NCBI RefSeq assembly: GCF_004959935.1
Contig: NZ_SMYN01000010.1
Span: forward strand, 62,247-126,246
Reading direction: 5' to 3'
DNA: 64,000 nt
Source of the DNA: Falsirhodobacter xinxiangensis
GTDB lineage: Bacteria > Pseudomonadota > Alphaproteobacteria > Rhodobacterales > Rhodobacteraceae
Shown: piece after piece, positions 29,716-38,378 of the stretch
Numbering within the stretch: the first letter of the stretch is position 1
Layout of the letters: the number at the start of each line of letters is the position of its first letter
Translations under genes and position numbers: made by a program
Notes under the pieces: generated by a model
The model's database searches: none
What the model saw: only the letters and a program-made list of their open reading frames with translations
Told to the model about the DNA's origin: nothing

Positions 29716-30105
29716 TTAGAGGTCGCGGCGCATCACGAGGGCATCCACGCCCGCATAATAGCCGCGCCGCCGCCCGACCTGCGCGAAACCTGCCGCGACG
29801 TAAAGCCGGATCGCGGCGGCGTTGTCGGCCGCGACCTCCAGAAACGCGGTATCGGCAGCTTTGGCCGTGCGGGCAAGAAAGTCCGCGACCAGCCGACCGC
29901 CGATCCCCTGACCGCGCGCGGCAGGATGGGTGGCCAATGTCAGCAACTCCGCCTCGCCCGCGATGGCGCGTCCGATCAGGAAGCCCTGCGGCTCGTGCAG
30001 CAGGAAGCCGCCCGTGCCGGTGGCGGAGGCTTCCAGATCGCGGGCCGACCACGGGGGAGGGTTGGTGAAGCTGGCGGCATGGATCGCCGCAAGATCATTC
30101 CACAT
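29716..30105 (-). CDS. rimI: Ribosomal protein alanine N-acetyltransferase-like GNAT
   Basis: A 129-residue GNAT acetyltransferase. The acetyl-CoA motif is ATHPAARGQGIGGRL near 60-73, and EVAADNAAAIRLYVAAGF follows, both typical of RimI. Start ATG 30105 lies inside the end of tsaB (11-base overlap). Together with tsaB it forms the common tsaB-rimI pair. The acceptor is likely ribosomal protein S18, by family. Confidence 0.88.
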   Translation of the reverse strand: MWNDLAAIHAASFTNPPPWSARDLEASATGTGGFLLHEPQGFLIGRAIAGEAELLTLATHPAARGQGIGGRLVADFLARTAKAADTAFLEVAADNAAAIRLYVAAGFAQVGRRRGYYAGVDALVMRRDL

Positions 30106-30667
30106 CAAGGATCACGGGCGGCGGGTCCGAAGGCGGGGCCGCATCCGCGCCGCGCAGATAGAAGGGCGCAGGGCGCGGGCCGGGTTCGCGCAGCGCCGCC
30201 TCGCGCGCGATGGCTTCGGCCAGCGGGAACAGGGGCGCGGGGCGGAGGCCGTCCGGAATGTCCGCCGCAAGACGGGCAGTGCCGGGAAACTCCTGCACGT
30301 AATGCTCGCCGCGCTTCGCATCCAGTGCCACGACCAGTGGGCGGGGCAGGCCGTGGGCCATCGCCTCCAGCGTCGTGATGCCGATGGCGGGGATGCCAAG
30401 GCCCAGCGACAGCCCCCGCGCCGCCGCGACCGAGATGCGAACGCCGGTGAAATTCCCCGGCCCGGTTCCGACCGCCAGCGCATCCAGATCGGACCACTTG
30501 CGCCCCGCACCCGCCAGAACCTCCTCCAGCAGCGGCATCAGGCGTTCGGCCTGACCTTTCTGCATCGGTTCTTCGACATGGGCCAGCAAGGTGCCGCCCG
30601 ACAGCAAAGCGGCCGCGCAATGCGCGGCCGATGTGTCGAAGGCCAGGATCAGCGCGTCAGGCCGCAA
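30095..30667 (-). CDS. tsaB: tRNA threonylcarbamoyladenosine biosynthesis protein TsaB
   Basis: A 190-residue ASKHA-fold protein that partners TsaD/TsaE in t6A synthesis. The N-terminal ILAFDTSAAHCAAAL is the conserved TsaB start and GTGPGNFTGVRI near 68-79 the signature. The start is TTG at 30667, with GGAGGTG eight bases before; no ATG is available before the conserved FDTS. It overlaps the NifU-like gene by 11 bases and rimI by 11 bases. Confidence 0.92.
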   Translation of the reverse strand: MRPDALILAFDTSAAHCAAALLSGGTLLAHVEEPMQKGQAERLMPLLEEVLAGAGRKWSDLDALAVGTGPGNFTGVRISVAAARGLSLGLGIPAIGITTLEAMAHGLPRPLVVALDAKRGEHYVQEFPGTARLAADIPDGLRPAPLFPLAEAIAREAALREPGPRPAPFYLRGADAAPPSDPPPVILDVE

Positions 30668-31220
30668 CCGGACGCACCTCCAGCACCTCGGGGATGTAAT
30701 GGCGCAGCAGGTTCTCGATCCCCATCTTCAGCGTCAGGGTCGAGGACGGGCAGCCCGCGCAGGCACCCTGCATGTGCAGATAGACGATGCCGCGATCGAA
30801 GCCGTGGAAGGTGATGTCGCCACCATCCTGAGCCACCGCGGGACGCACGCGGGTGTCGAGCAGTTCCTTGATCTGGCTGACGATGTCGCCATCCTCGCCC
30901 GTGTGTTCGGCGTGGCCACCGGCGGGGCGGGCCTCGCCCTCCATCACCGGGATGCCGGACTGGTAATGTTCCATGATCGCGCCAAGGACGGCGGGCTTCA
31001 CGTGATCCCAAAGCGCGGCATCGGCCTTGGTCACGGTCACGAAGTCATGGCCAAAGAACACGCCCGTCACGCCGTCCACCGCAAAGACGCGGCGTGCCAG
31101 CGGGGATTTGTCCGCCGCCTCGACCGAGGGGAAGTCCGCGGTCCCGATCTCCAGCACCGTCTGGCCGGGCAGGAATTTCAGCGTCGCGGGGTTCGGGGTG
31201 GATTCGGTCTGGATGAACAT
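30657..31220 (-). CDS. NifU/Nfu-type Fe-S cluster scaffold protein
   Basis: A 187-residue Nfu protein. The N-terminal Nfu_N domain starts MFIQTESTPNPATLKFLPG, and the C-terminal NifU-like domain carries the cluster-ligating Cys-x-x-Cys in GACAGCPSST (about residue 150). It holds a [4Fe-4S] cluster for transfer to apoproteins. GGAGGC sets the start. It is the first gene of the nfu-tsaB-rimI unit; the upstream region contains a TTGACA promoter and an Irr-like palindrome, fitting iron control. Confidence 0.93.
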   Translation of the reverse strand: MFIQTESTPNPATLKFLPGQTVLEIGTADFPSVEAADKSPLARRVFAVDGVTGVFFGHDFVTVTKADAALWDHVKPAVLGAIMEHYQSGIPVMEGEARPAGGHAEHTGEDGDIVSQIKELLDTRVRPAVAQDGGDITFHGFDRGIVYLHMQGACAGCPSSTLTLKMGIENLLRHYIPEVLEVRPVAA

Positions 31221-31244
31221 GGGCGGCCTCCGGGGTTGGGCACC

Positions 31245-31273
31245 GATATGCGCCCGAATGGCCGCCATGTCAA
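31245..31273 (-). promoter_or_regulatory. Predicted sigma-70 promoter of the NifU-like operon
   Basis: On the minus strand a perfect -35 TTGACA (31268-31273) is followed after 17 bases by CATATC (31245-31250) as a -10. Transcription would begin about 20 bases before the ATG at 31220. Confidence 0.5.
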
Positions 31274-31275
31274 GT

Positions 31276-31292
31276 TTTGGAACGGTTCTAAA
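31276..31292. promoter_or_regulatory. Irr-like iron-control palindrome
   Basis: TTTGGAA-CGG-TTCTAAA is an interrupted inverted repeat with one mismatch from the symmetric TTTAGAA-N3-TTCTAAA, the form I know for alphaproteobacterial Irr (ICE) boxes. It lies just upstream of the TTGACA of the Fe-S scaffold operon and also upstream of the divergent MFS gene. Assignment to Irr rests on motif resemblance and gene function. Confidence 0.55.
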
Positions 31293-31363
31293 TTGCTGTG
31301 CCGCCTTGCAGGATTGGCAAAGCGGCGCAATAAGGCGGGCGATTGCAGGCAGGGGGAACGCCG

Positions 31364-32662
31364 ATGACGACAGATGCAAGGCCGCTGAACCGGAGTGACA
31401 TGCGCGTGCTGGGGCTTTCGGCCCTTGGCGGGGCGTTGGAGTTCTATGACTTCATCATCTTCGTCTTCTTTGCGACCGTGATCGGGCATCTGTTCTTCCC
31501 GCCCGACATGCCCGACTGGCTGGTGACGATCCAGACCTTCGGCATCTTTGCCGCCGGATACCTCGTGCGGCCTCTGGGCGGGATCGTCATGGCGCATTTC
31601 GGCGACAAGGGCGGGCGCAAGCGGGTCTTTGCGCTGTCGGTGTTCCTGATGTCGATCTCGACGCTGGCGATGGCCTGCCTGCCGACCTACGAGACGCTGG
31701 GCGTCTGGGCGCCGATCCTGCTGGTCCTGTTCCGCATGCTGCAAGGCGCGGCCATCGGGGGCGAGGTTCCGGGCGCGTGGACCTTCGTGGCCGAACATGT
31801 GCCCGCGAACCGGGTCGGCATGGCCTGCGGCTTCCTGTGTTCGGGGCTGACCTTCGGCATCCTTCTGGGCTCGCTGATCGCGGCGGGGATCAACTGGATC
31901 TTCACGCCGGAACAGGTGTCGGGCTTCGCTTGGCGCATCCCGTTCCTGATCGGCGGGGTGTTCGGGCTGATCGGCGTCTATCTGCGCCGCTGGCTGGCGG
32001 AAACGCCGATCTTCACGCAGATGAAGAACAGCGACCTGCTGCAAAAGAGCCTGCCGCTGAAGACCGTGCTGCGCGACCATCTGCACGGGGTCATCATCTC
32101 GGGACTGCTGACTTGGGTGCTTTCGGCGGGGGTCGTGGTGACGACGCTGATGACCTCGACCTTCCTGCAGAAGCTCTATGGCTATTCCGCGCTGGAATCG
32201 CTGCTGGCGACCAGCTTCGGGTCGTTGTTCCTGATCTTCGGCACCGTATCGGCGGGGATGCTGGTGGACCGTTTCGGTAGCGGGCGGTTCTTTGCGGTCG
32301 CTGGGGTGCTTTTCGGCGCAGTGACCTTCACCTTCTACAGCTTTGCGGGCCAATCGCTGCCGGTGCTGTTCGGGCTTTATGCGCTGATGGGGCTGGTCGT
32401 CGGGCTGGTCGGGGCGACGCCCTATGTGATGGTGCGGGCGTTTCCGGCGCCGGTGCGGTTCACGGGGCTGTCGTTCTCCTACAACGTCGCCTATGCAATC
32501 TTCGGCGGGCTGACCCCGCTGGCGGTCAGCTCGCTTCTGCGGGTCAATCCGATGGCCCCGGCGTGGTATCTGCTGTTCATCGCGGCGCTGACGACCTGCA
32601 TCGGGCTCTACCTGATGGCGAACGGGCGCAAGGTCGAAGGGGCGATCGGCCTCGCGGCCTAA
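31364..32662 (+). CDS. MHS-type MFS transporter
   Basis: A 432-residue 12-TM transporter. GALEFYDFIIFVFFATVIG in TM1 and HFGDKGGRKRVF in loop 2-3 place it in the metabolite:H+ symporter family. GGEVPGAWTFVAEH replaces the more usual GGE-x-x-G-A segment of TM4. AGGGGGAACGCCG precedes ATG 31364. The substrate is unknown (organic acid or osmolyte types are common). It ends overlapping the convergent small gene by 4 bases. Confidence 0.85.
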   Translation: MTTDARPLNRSDMRVLGLSALGGALEFYDFIIFVFFATVIGHLFFPPDMPDWLVTIQTFGIFAAGYLVRPLGGIVMAHFGDKGGRKRVFALSVFLMSISTLAMACLPTYETLGVWAPILLVLFRMLQGAAIGGEVPGAWTFVAEHVPANRVGMACGFLCSGLTFGILLGSLIAAGINWIFTPEQVSGFAWRIPFLIGGVFGLIGVYLRRWLAETPIFTQMKNSDLLQKSLPLKTVLRDHLHGVIISGLLTWVLSAGVVVTTLMTSTFLQKLYGYSALESLLATSFGSLFLIFGTVSAGMLVDRFGSGRFFAVAGVLFGAVTFTFYSFAGQSLPVLFGLYALMGLVVGLVGATPYVMVRAFPAPVRFTGLSFSYNVAYAIFGGLTPLAVSSLLRVNPMAPAWYLLFIAALTTCIGLYLMANGRKVEGAIGLAA

Positions 32663-32922
32663 TCCCCCGCAACGAACTTGTTGAACCGGCTGGTGCCGCC
32701 ATCGGCGACCTTGTCCTGATAGAGGAAGTCCAGTCCGCTGTCGTCGAAGATGGCGAAGAACTCGTCCCAGTCGATGCGGGTCAGGTTCTCCTCCGGTTCT
32801 CCGAAGTCGATGCGCAGGATACCGCCCTTGCCTTTGGTTTCGACCTTGGCGGGGTGGCCGTCGCGGGCCTCGGCCCATTTGCGGATGGTGTCGTGGTCGC
32901 GGGTGGTTTTGGATTCCGACAT
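32659..32922 (-). CDS. Small conserved alphaproteobacterial protein of unknown function
   Basis: An 87-residue acidic protein: THDTIRKWAE-like N-terminus (here RDHDTIRKWAEARDGHPA), then GILRIDFGEPEENL, WDEFFAIFDDSGLDFLYQD and SRFNKFV. I recognise this as a small family common in Rhizobiales and Rhodobacterales, sometimes mislabelled as a glucan-branching protein. Strong GGAGGC lies before the ATG. Function is not established. Confidence 0.8.
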   Translation of the reverse strand: MSESKTTRDHDTIRKWAEARDGHPAKVETKGKGGILRIDFGEPEENLTRIDWDEFFAIFDDSGLDFLYQDKVADGGTSRFNKFVAGD

Positions 32923-32971
32923 CGGTGCCTCCGTTTCCGGGGGCAACCAAGGGCTCGGCGCGATGTTCCCG

Positions 32972-34084
32972 TCAGCGCGCGACGGCGCGGGCCGACAGGG
33001 GCAGCAGGACCAGCAGCCAGAACGCGATGGGCAGGCTGGTAGGGTGCGAGACGAACCCGACCGTCGCAGGCCCGGCCAGCACGCCCGCATAGCCGACGGT
33101 CGTCACAGCCGCGATGGCAAGGCTGGCGGGCATGACACTTTGCCGCCCCGCCGCGCTGAACAGCACCGGCACGATATTGGCCGCGCCGATCCCGATCAGG
33201 CCGAAGCCCAGAAGGTTGGCCAAGGGCGATCCGGCGGTCTGGATGATGATGAAACCCGCGATGGCCAGCGCCGCGCCCAGCGTCAGCACCCGGAACGGAC
33301 CCAGCAGCGCGGTGATCCGGTCCCCCGCCAGCCGCCCCGCCGTCATCGCGACCGAGAACATCATGTATCCCATCCCCGCCTGTTCCGCAGCCAGCACCCG
33401 CCGCTGCTGCATCAGCAGCGCGCCCCAGTCCAGCATCGCCCCTTCGACCAGAAAGGTGATCCCGGCCAGCACGGCGATCAGCAGCACGATCCCACGCGGC
33501 AGCACGAAGGCCGGGGGGGCGCCCGCCACGATCAGCGGAAGGCGTGGCATGGCGATGGCGATGGCCAGCGCGGCAAGCGCGGCGGCGATGGCCGATGCGG
33601 GGAAGGGGGGCAGGCCCAGCGTCAGCAGCAGCGTCACGCCGCCCGCGCCCGCCACGCCGCCAAGGCTGAACATTGCGTGAAAGCCCGACAGCATCGGACG
33701 GCCCGCGGCCTTCTCGACCTCGATCGACTGGATGTTCATGGCAACGTCGATGGTGCCCAGCGACGCGCCGAAGACCAGAAGCGCCAGCCCCAGCGAAAGC
33801 GGGCTGCCCCCCAGTGCCAGAACGGGCAGGATCGCCGCCAATGCAAAGCCGCCCAGCAGGATCATCGGCTTGGGCCCCGTCCGGGCGCTGACCACCCCGG
33901 TGACGGGCATTGCGATCAGCGATCCGACCCCGAGGCAGAGGAGCAGGATGCCAAGCTGCGCCTCGTCCGCGCCGACGCGGGCCTTGGCGAAGGGCACCAG
34001 CGGCGCCCAGCAGGCCATGACGAAGCCAGCGACGAAGAAGGCCAGGCGCGTGGCAAGCCGCGAGGAGGGCGATGCGACGTCCAT
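32972..34084 (-). CDS. MFS transporter (YbjJ-like)
   Basis: A 370-residue protein with about 12 short helices. The N-terminus FFVAGFVMACWAPLVPFAK and SARTGPKPMILLGG loop resemble the YbjJ-type MFS subgroup, and FGASLGTIDVAMNIQ is its TM4-5 signature. The substrate is unknown. It begins one base after the universal stress gene on the same strand, so the two form a unit. Confidence 0.8.
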   Translation of the reverse strand: MDVASPSSRLATRLAFFVAGFVMACWAPLVPFAKARVGADEAQLGILLLCLGVGSLIAMPVTGVVSARTGPKPMILLGGFALAAILPVLALGGSPLSLGLALLVFGASLGTIDVAMNIQSIEVEKAAGRPMLSGFHAMFSLGGVAGAGGVTLLLTLGLPPFPASAIAAALAALAIAIAMPRLPLIVAGAPPAFVLPRGIVLLIAVLAGITFLVEGAMLDWGALLMQQRRVLAAEQAGMGYMMFSVAMTAGRLAGDRITALLGPFRVLTLGAALAIAGFIIIQTAGSPLANLLGFGLIGIGAANIVPVLFSAAGRQSVMPASLAIAAVTTVGYAGVLAGPATVGFVSHPTSLPIAFWLLVLLPLSARAVAR

Positions 34085-34085
34085 G

Positions 34086-34541
34086 TCAGGTGATGGCTTC
34101 CAGCCGTTCCTTCGACATCTCGCCCGGGACGATGGTGACGGGGATCGGCAGCGCGCCGGACCCGCGGCTCATCTGCGTGACCAGCGGGCCGGGGCCGGAT
34201 TTGTCGGTGCCCGCCCCAAGGACCAGGATGCCGATCTCGGGGTCTTCGTTCACGACGGCAAGGATTTCCTGCACCGGATCACCCTCGCGGATGATCAGGG
34301 TGGGGTTCACGTTCTGCCGGTCGCGCATCCATTTGGCGAAGACCTCGAAATGGGCCTCGATCCGCTCGCGCGCCTCGGCCCGCATCAGGTCGGCGACGCC
34401 CATGAAATGCTGGAACTCCTCGGGCGGGATGATCGACACGATCACGACCCCCGCCCCGGTATGCGAGGCGCGGAACGCGGCATAGCGCATCGCGTTCAGG
34501 CATTCGCGGCTGTCGTCCAGAACCACCAGAAACTTACGCAT
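34086..34541 (-). CDS. Universal stress protein (UspA family)
   Basis: A 151-residue Usp-fold protein: VVLDDSRECLNAMRYA at the start, and LVLGAGTDKSG near residue 112 in place of the ATP-binding G-x2-G-x9-G(S/T), followed by LPIPVTIVPG. The nucleotide loop is only partly canonical. It is cytoplasmic and likely stress-induced. GGGGGAC precedes the ATG. Its neighbour is an MFS transporter one base downstream. Confidence 0.88.
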   Translation of the reverse strand: MRKFLVVLDDSRECLNAMRYAAFRASHTGAGVVIVSIIPPEEFQHFMGVADLMRAEARERIEAHFEVFAKWMRDRQNVNPTLIIREGDPVQEILAVVNEDPEIGILVLGAGTDKSGPGPLVTQMSRGSGALPIPVTIVPGEMSKERLEAIT

Positions 34542-34562
34542 ATCCGTCCCCCTGTCTGGTCT

Positions 34563-35417
34563 TTATGCCGAATGGGCGAAGTCCATGTAAAGCGCGCGGG
34601 CGCGTTTCGTGACGGGGCCATGCGCGTATTCGGTATCGTCGAAACGGGCAACCGGGGTGACCTTGGCGAAGTTCCCGGACAGGAACACCTCCTCCGCCGC
34701 ATGGAAATCGTCGAAGGTCAGCACGGCCTCGCGCACCTCGATCCCGTCAGCGCGCAGGTTGGCAATGTGGCGGGCGCGGGTGATGCCCGACAGGAACGTG
34801 CCGTTGGCGATGGGGGTGAACACCACGCCGTCCCGCACCATGAACACGTTGGCGGTGGCGGTTTCGGCCACGTTGCCCATCGCATCGGCCACCAGCGCGT
34901 TGCCGAAGCCCTTGCGCTTCGCCTCGACCAGCATCCGGGCGTTGTTGGGATAGAGCGCGCCCGCCTTGGCATTGCAGACCGCATCCTCCAGCACGGGGCG
35001 GCGGAAGCGGGTGCGGGTCAGCGTGGTCATCGCGCCTTCGTCCGGCATCGGCACTTCTTCGAGGCTGATGGCGAAGGCGGTCGAATCCTCCTTGGGCGCG
35101 ACGCCGAGTTCGGACCCGTCCACGGCCCAATACATCGGGCGGATATAGACGGCGTTCGCGTAACCCTTCAGCCCCTCGCGCACGATCTGCACCATGTCGG
35201 CGGGATCGACGGTGGGGGTGATCATCAGCGCCTCGGCCGAGCGGTTCAGGCGGGCGCAGTGCAGGTCCAGATCGGGGGTCACCCCGTCGAACAGCCGCGC
35301 GCCGTCGAAGACGTTCGATCCCTGCCACAGCCCGTGATCGGCGGCGCGCATGACGGGGATGTCACCCTCGTGCCACTTGCCGTCGAAAAAGGTGCGGATG
35401 TTCTTGCCGAATGCCAT
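34563..35417 (-). CDS. ilvE: Branched-chain amino acid aminotransferase
   Basis: A 284-residue class IV PLP aminotransferase for Leu/Ile/Val. YIRPMYW near 110, the PLP-lysine region NAKAGALYPNN near 155, and the signature VAETATANVFMVRDGVVFTP near 190 are present. AGGAAGGG precedes ATG 35417, the family-like start (MAFGKNIRTFFDGKW). It stands upstream of the universal stress gene on the same strand (21-base gap). Confidence 0.93.
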   Translation of the reverse strand: MAFGKNIRTFFDGKWHEGDIPVMRAADHGLWQGSNVFDGARLFDGVTPDLDLHCARLNRSAEALMITPTVDPADMVQIVREGLKGYANAVYIRPMYWAVDGSELGVAPKEDSTAFAISLEEVPMPDEGAMTTLTRTRFRRPVLEDAVCNAKAGALYPNNARMLVEAKRKGFGNALVADAMGNVAETATANVFMVRDGVVFTPIANGTFLSGITRARHIANLRADGIEVREAVLTFDDFHAAEEVFLSGNFAKVTPVARFDDTEYAHGPVTKRARALYMDFAHSA

Positions 35418-35491
35418 GGTCGTGCCCTTCCTTTGCGCGGGTGTTAGATCATCCGCAGGCGGGATGGGCAAGATGCGCCCCCGGGCAGTCT

Positions 35492-35546
35492 TGGGGGACA
35501 GGTGGACCCGGGGGACGCCGATTCTGGCCGTCTGGGGGACAGGTGG
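35492..35546. repeat. Two direct copies of TGGGGGACAGGTGG with a third GGGGGAC between
   Basis: Identical 14-mers lie at 35492-35505 and 35533-35546, 41 bases apart, and a further GGGGGAC lies at 35510-35516. The block is in the 156-base gap upstream of ilvE and downstream of the membrane protein gene. It could be a tandem regulator site for ilvE or a small intergenic repeat. Confidence 0.6.
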
Positions 35547-35573
35547 CCAGGTTCAGGGTGCCGCGATTCGGAT

Positions 35574-36593
35574 TCAGCTTCGTGACAGGCGGCGCAGCGC
35601 CCAGCTTTGCACGGCGTTGCCGACCATGCCCGCCAGCGCCATCGCAAATCCCATGATCCCGGCCAGCAGCGACCATGCGACGTTCGACACACGCCATGTC
35701 GCGCGCAGGAAGCGGGCCTTGCCCAGCACCTCCATCCGGCCGACGGTGCGGGGGCCAAGCGCCTCGGACGCGTTGGCGATGCGGCGGGCGTCTGCGGGGG
35801 TGTCGATGTGGCGCATCAGGTGCAGCGCCTGCGCGGGCGGCAGGGCGGTGCCGATGCGGCCTGCGCCCCGCGCGATGTCGGCCACCGGGGCCAGCACGGC
35901 AGGGCGCATCAGCGCGGCCAGATCGTCCGTGCCACGCACGGCGGGCAGGCGGGCCCAGTCGATCCCCTCGCGCGCGGCGCGGGTCAGGGTGGCGGTCAGG
36001 CGCGGCGACAACAGGCGCATCTTGCGCGCGATCCCGGTCATGGCCGCGCCGAGTTTCACCACAGCGCTGGACCCGCCCGAGGCGACGACGAAGACCGTCG
36101 CCCCCAGCCCGATCGCCGACAAGGTCACGTCCAGCGTATCCACCTCGGCCCCGGTGACATAGGCCTGCCCGCCCCGCGCCAACCCCGCGATGTCGCCAAG
36201 GCTGGTCAGTGCGACGGGGGCCTGACAGATCAGCACCGGCGAAAGCGTGCAGGCGGCGGGATCATAGGCGCAGGCGGCGCAATCGGCGGCGTTCTCCAGA
36301 AAGCCGGGGCGGGGCAGGTCGGGAACGGGGAGGCCGCGCTCCGCCGCGACCTCGGCCACCGCGTCGATCGCGACCCAGTTGCGCGGGTCCTCGGCCAACA
36401 GCGCGTCCAGCCGGGCCGCGATGGTTTCGGGGGCAGTGCGGGCCATCTCGGCCTCCACCGCCGCCTCGATCTCCTGCGCCCCCCGGTCGATGAAGGGGCG
36501 CAGGGTGGGGTCGCGCATGATGCGGACCCCGGTCAACAGGGTCGCGCAAAGCGACAGCGCCAGAAGCGCGGTCAGGGCGACCCGCGCGATCAC
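35574..36593 (-). CDS. Membrane protein of unknown function
   Basis: A 339-residue protein starting with GTG whose first bases overlap the trpS stop. It has an N-terminal signal anchor, a soluble part with four Cys ([19 protein letters not shown], about 107-125), a hydrophobic glycine-rich segment (about 145-185), and a C-terminal membrane helix (about 305-330). I recognise no domain. The frame is fully maintained and GC-rich like its neighbours. Cys pattern and topology suggest an envelope protein with disulfides. Translational coupling to trpS is probably only positional. Confidence 0.7.
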   Translation of the reverse strand: MIARVALTALLALSLCATLLTGVRIMRDPTLRPFIDRGAQEIEAAVEAEMARTAPETIAARLDALLAEDPRNWVAIDAVAEVAAERGLPVPDLPRPGFLENAADCAACAYDPAACTLSPVLICQAPVALTSLGDIAGLARGGQAYVTGAEVDTLDVTLSAIGLGATVFVVASGGSSAVVKLGAAMTGIARKMRLLSPRLTATLTRAAREGIDWARLPAVRGTDDLAALMRPAVLAPVADIARGAGRIGTALPPAQALHLMRHIDTPADARRIANASEALGPRTVGRMEVLGKARFLRATWRVSNVAWSLLAGIMGFAMALAGMVGNAVQSWALRRLSRS

Positions 36594-37633
36594 ACCTGAC
36601 GCGAGCGGATCATGCCGACGATGTCCTTCACATCGTCAAAGATCGGACGCGCGATGGCATCGGCGCGTTCGGCCCCGCGGCCAAGGATGGCGTCGATCTC
36701 GTCCGGTTCCGCCATCAGGCGGTTCATTTCCGCCGTGATCGGTCCCAGCTTTTCCACCGCCAGATCGGCCAGCGCCGGTTTGAACGTGCCGAACTGCGCG
36801 CCCGCATACTGCGCCATCACCTGCGCCGGGGTCAGATCGGCCAGCGCGGCATAGATGTTCACGAGGTTCTTGGCATCGGGACGCCCGTCCAGCCCCTCGA
36901 CGCTTTCGGGGAGCGGCTCGGGATCGGTCTTGGCCTTGCGGATCTTTTTCGCGATCGTATCGGCATCGTCGGTCAGGTTGATGCGGCTGGCATCCGAGGG
37001 GTCCGACTTCGACATCTTCTTGGTGCCGTCGCGCAGGGACATCACGCGGGTGGCGGCGCCTTCGATCAGCGGTTCCGGCACGGGAAAGAACTTCACGCCG
37101 TAATCATGGTTGAACTTGTTCGCGATGTCGCGCGTCAGTTCCAGGTGCTGCTTCTGATCCTCGCCCACCGGAACGTGGGTGGTCTTGTAGGCCAGAATGT
37201 CGGCAGCCATCAGCGACGGATAGGCCAGCAGCCCCAGCGACGAATTTTCGCTGTTCGCACCCGCCTTGTCCTTGAACTGGGTCATCCGATACATCCAGCC
37301 GATCCGCGCGACGCAGTTCAGCACCCAGGCCAGTTCCGCATGGGCCGAGACCTGCGACTGGTTGAACAGAACCGATTTCTTCGGATCGATCCCCGAGGCG
37401 ATGAAGGCGGCGGCAATCTCGCGCGTTTGCTGGCGCAGCTTGGCAGGCTCCTGCCAGACGGTGATCGCGTGCAGATCGACCACGCAATACAGCGTCTCGA
37501 TCCCCTCGTTCTGCTTTTGGGCAAAGCGTTTCAGCGCACCGAGGTAGTTGCCAAGCGTAAGGCTTCCCGAGGGTTGGATGCCCGAGAAGACGCGCGTGGG
37601 AAAGACCTGAGGCGTTTGGACCGGCTCGGTCAT
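36590..37633 (-). CDS. trpS: Tryptophanyl-tRNA synthetase
   Basis: A 347-residue class I synthetase. [18 protein letters not shown] is the HIGH-region variant (about 15-32) and KKMSKSDPS the KMSKS loop (about 205). GGAGAAC before ATG 37633 sets the start; longer in-frame starts are not family-like. It charges tRNA-Trp in the cytoplasm. The divergent rhomboid gene begins 74 bases away. Confidence 0.96.
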   Translation of the reverse strand: MTEPVQTPQVFPTRVFSGIQPSGSLTLGNYLGALKRFAQKQNEGIETLYCVVDLHAITVWQEPAKLRQQTREIAAAFIASGIDPKKSVLFNQSQVSAHAELAWVLNCVARIGWMYRMTQFKDKAGANSENSSLGLLAYPSLMAADILAYKTTHVPVGEDQKQHLELTRDIANKFNHDYGVKFFPVPEPLIEGAATRVMSLRDGTKKMSKSDPSDASRINLTDDADTIAKKIRKAKTDPEPLPESVEGLDGRPDAKNLVNIYAALADLTPAQVMAQYAGAQFGTFKPALADLAVEKLGPITAEMNRLMAEPDEIDAILGRGAERADAIARPIFDDVKDIVGMIRSRQV

Positions 37634-37706
37634 GATGTTCTCCATCTGGAAAGTTTCAGGCTTTCGGCTTAACGCTGGCGGCAAGCCCGAAGCAAGAGGA
37701 ACCCGC

Positions 37707-38378
37707 ATGAAAGAAGCCCCGATCAACCCGCTTCCGCTTGTCGTCTGGGCGCTCGCCCTGTCGATGATCGCGATGGAACTGGTCATGTCGCTGGGCGCGA
37801 CGGGCCTGACATCGGACCCTGCCGCGATCGGCTGGCGGCTTTCGGCGGTGGAAGGTTTCGGCTTCTTTCCCGGCATCCTGCGGGCGATGGTCGAACAGAA
37901 CGTCTGGCCGTGGCAGCATGTGATCCGGCTGCTGACCTATCCGTTCATCCATGGGTCCATCACGCATGCGCTGTTTGCGGTGGTGATCCTGCTGGCACTG
38001 GGCAAGATGGTGGCCGAGGCGTTTCGGGCATGGGCCGTGCTGGCGGTGTTCTTCGCATCCGCCATCGTCGGGGCCTGCGTCTATACCCTGATCCCATGGG
38101 CCGAGCAGCCGATCTTCGGGGCCTATCCGCCGGTCTATGGCCTGATCGGGGCGTTCACCTTCTTGCTCTGGGTGAAGCTGGCCGGCAGCGGGGCGCAATA
38201 TCGGGCGTTCTCGCTGATCGGGCTGCTTCTGGGTGTGCAGCTTCTGTTCGGGGCGCTGTTCGGCGGGACGCTGGAATGGGTCGCGGACCTTGCAGGGTTC
38301 GCGACCGGGTTCCTGATGTCCTTCGTCGTCAGCCCCGGCGGGGCGGCGCGGGTGATGGAAAAGATCCGTCAGCGCTGA
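37707..38378 (+). CDS. Rhomboid-family membrane protein lacking catalytic Ser and His
   Basis: A 223-residue protein with six hydrophobic segments and the rhomboid layout: H82-x4-H87 in the second helix, the fourth-helix loop at 138-149 and the sixth helix ending [10 protein letters not shown]. At the catalytic serine site the usual G-A-S-G is G-A-Y-P (Tyr140), and at the catalytic histidine site the usual A-H-L-G-G-F reads A-D-L-A-G-F (Asp194). It should therefore be a rhomboid pseudoprotease. GAGGAACCCGC precedes the ATG. It overlaps the convergent murJ 3' end by 10 bases. Confidence 0.85.
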   Translation: MKEAPINPLPLVVWALALSMIAMELVMSLGATGLTSDPAAIGWRLSAVEGFGFFPGILRAMVEQNVWPWQHVIRLLTYPFIHGSITHALFAVVILLALGKMVAEAFRAWAVLAVFFASAIVGACVYTLIPWAEQPIFGAYPPVYGLIGAFTFLLWVKLAGSGAQYRAFSLIGLLLGVQLLFGALFGGTLEWVADLAGFATGFLMSFVVSPGGAARVMEKIRQR

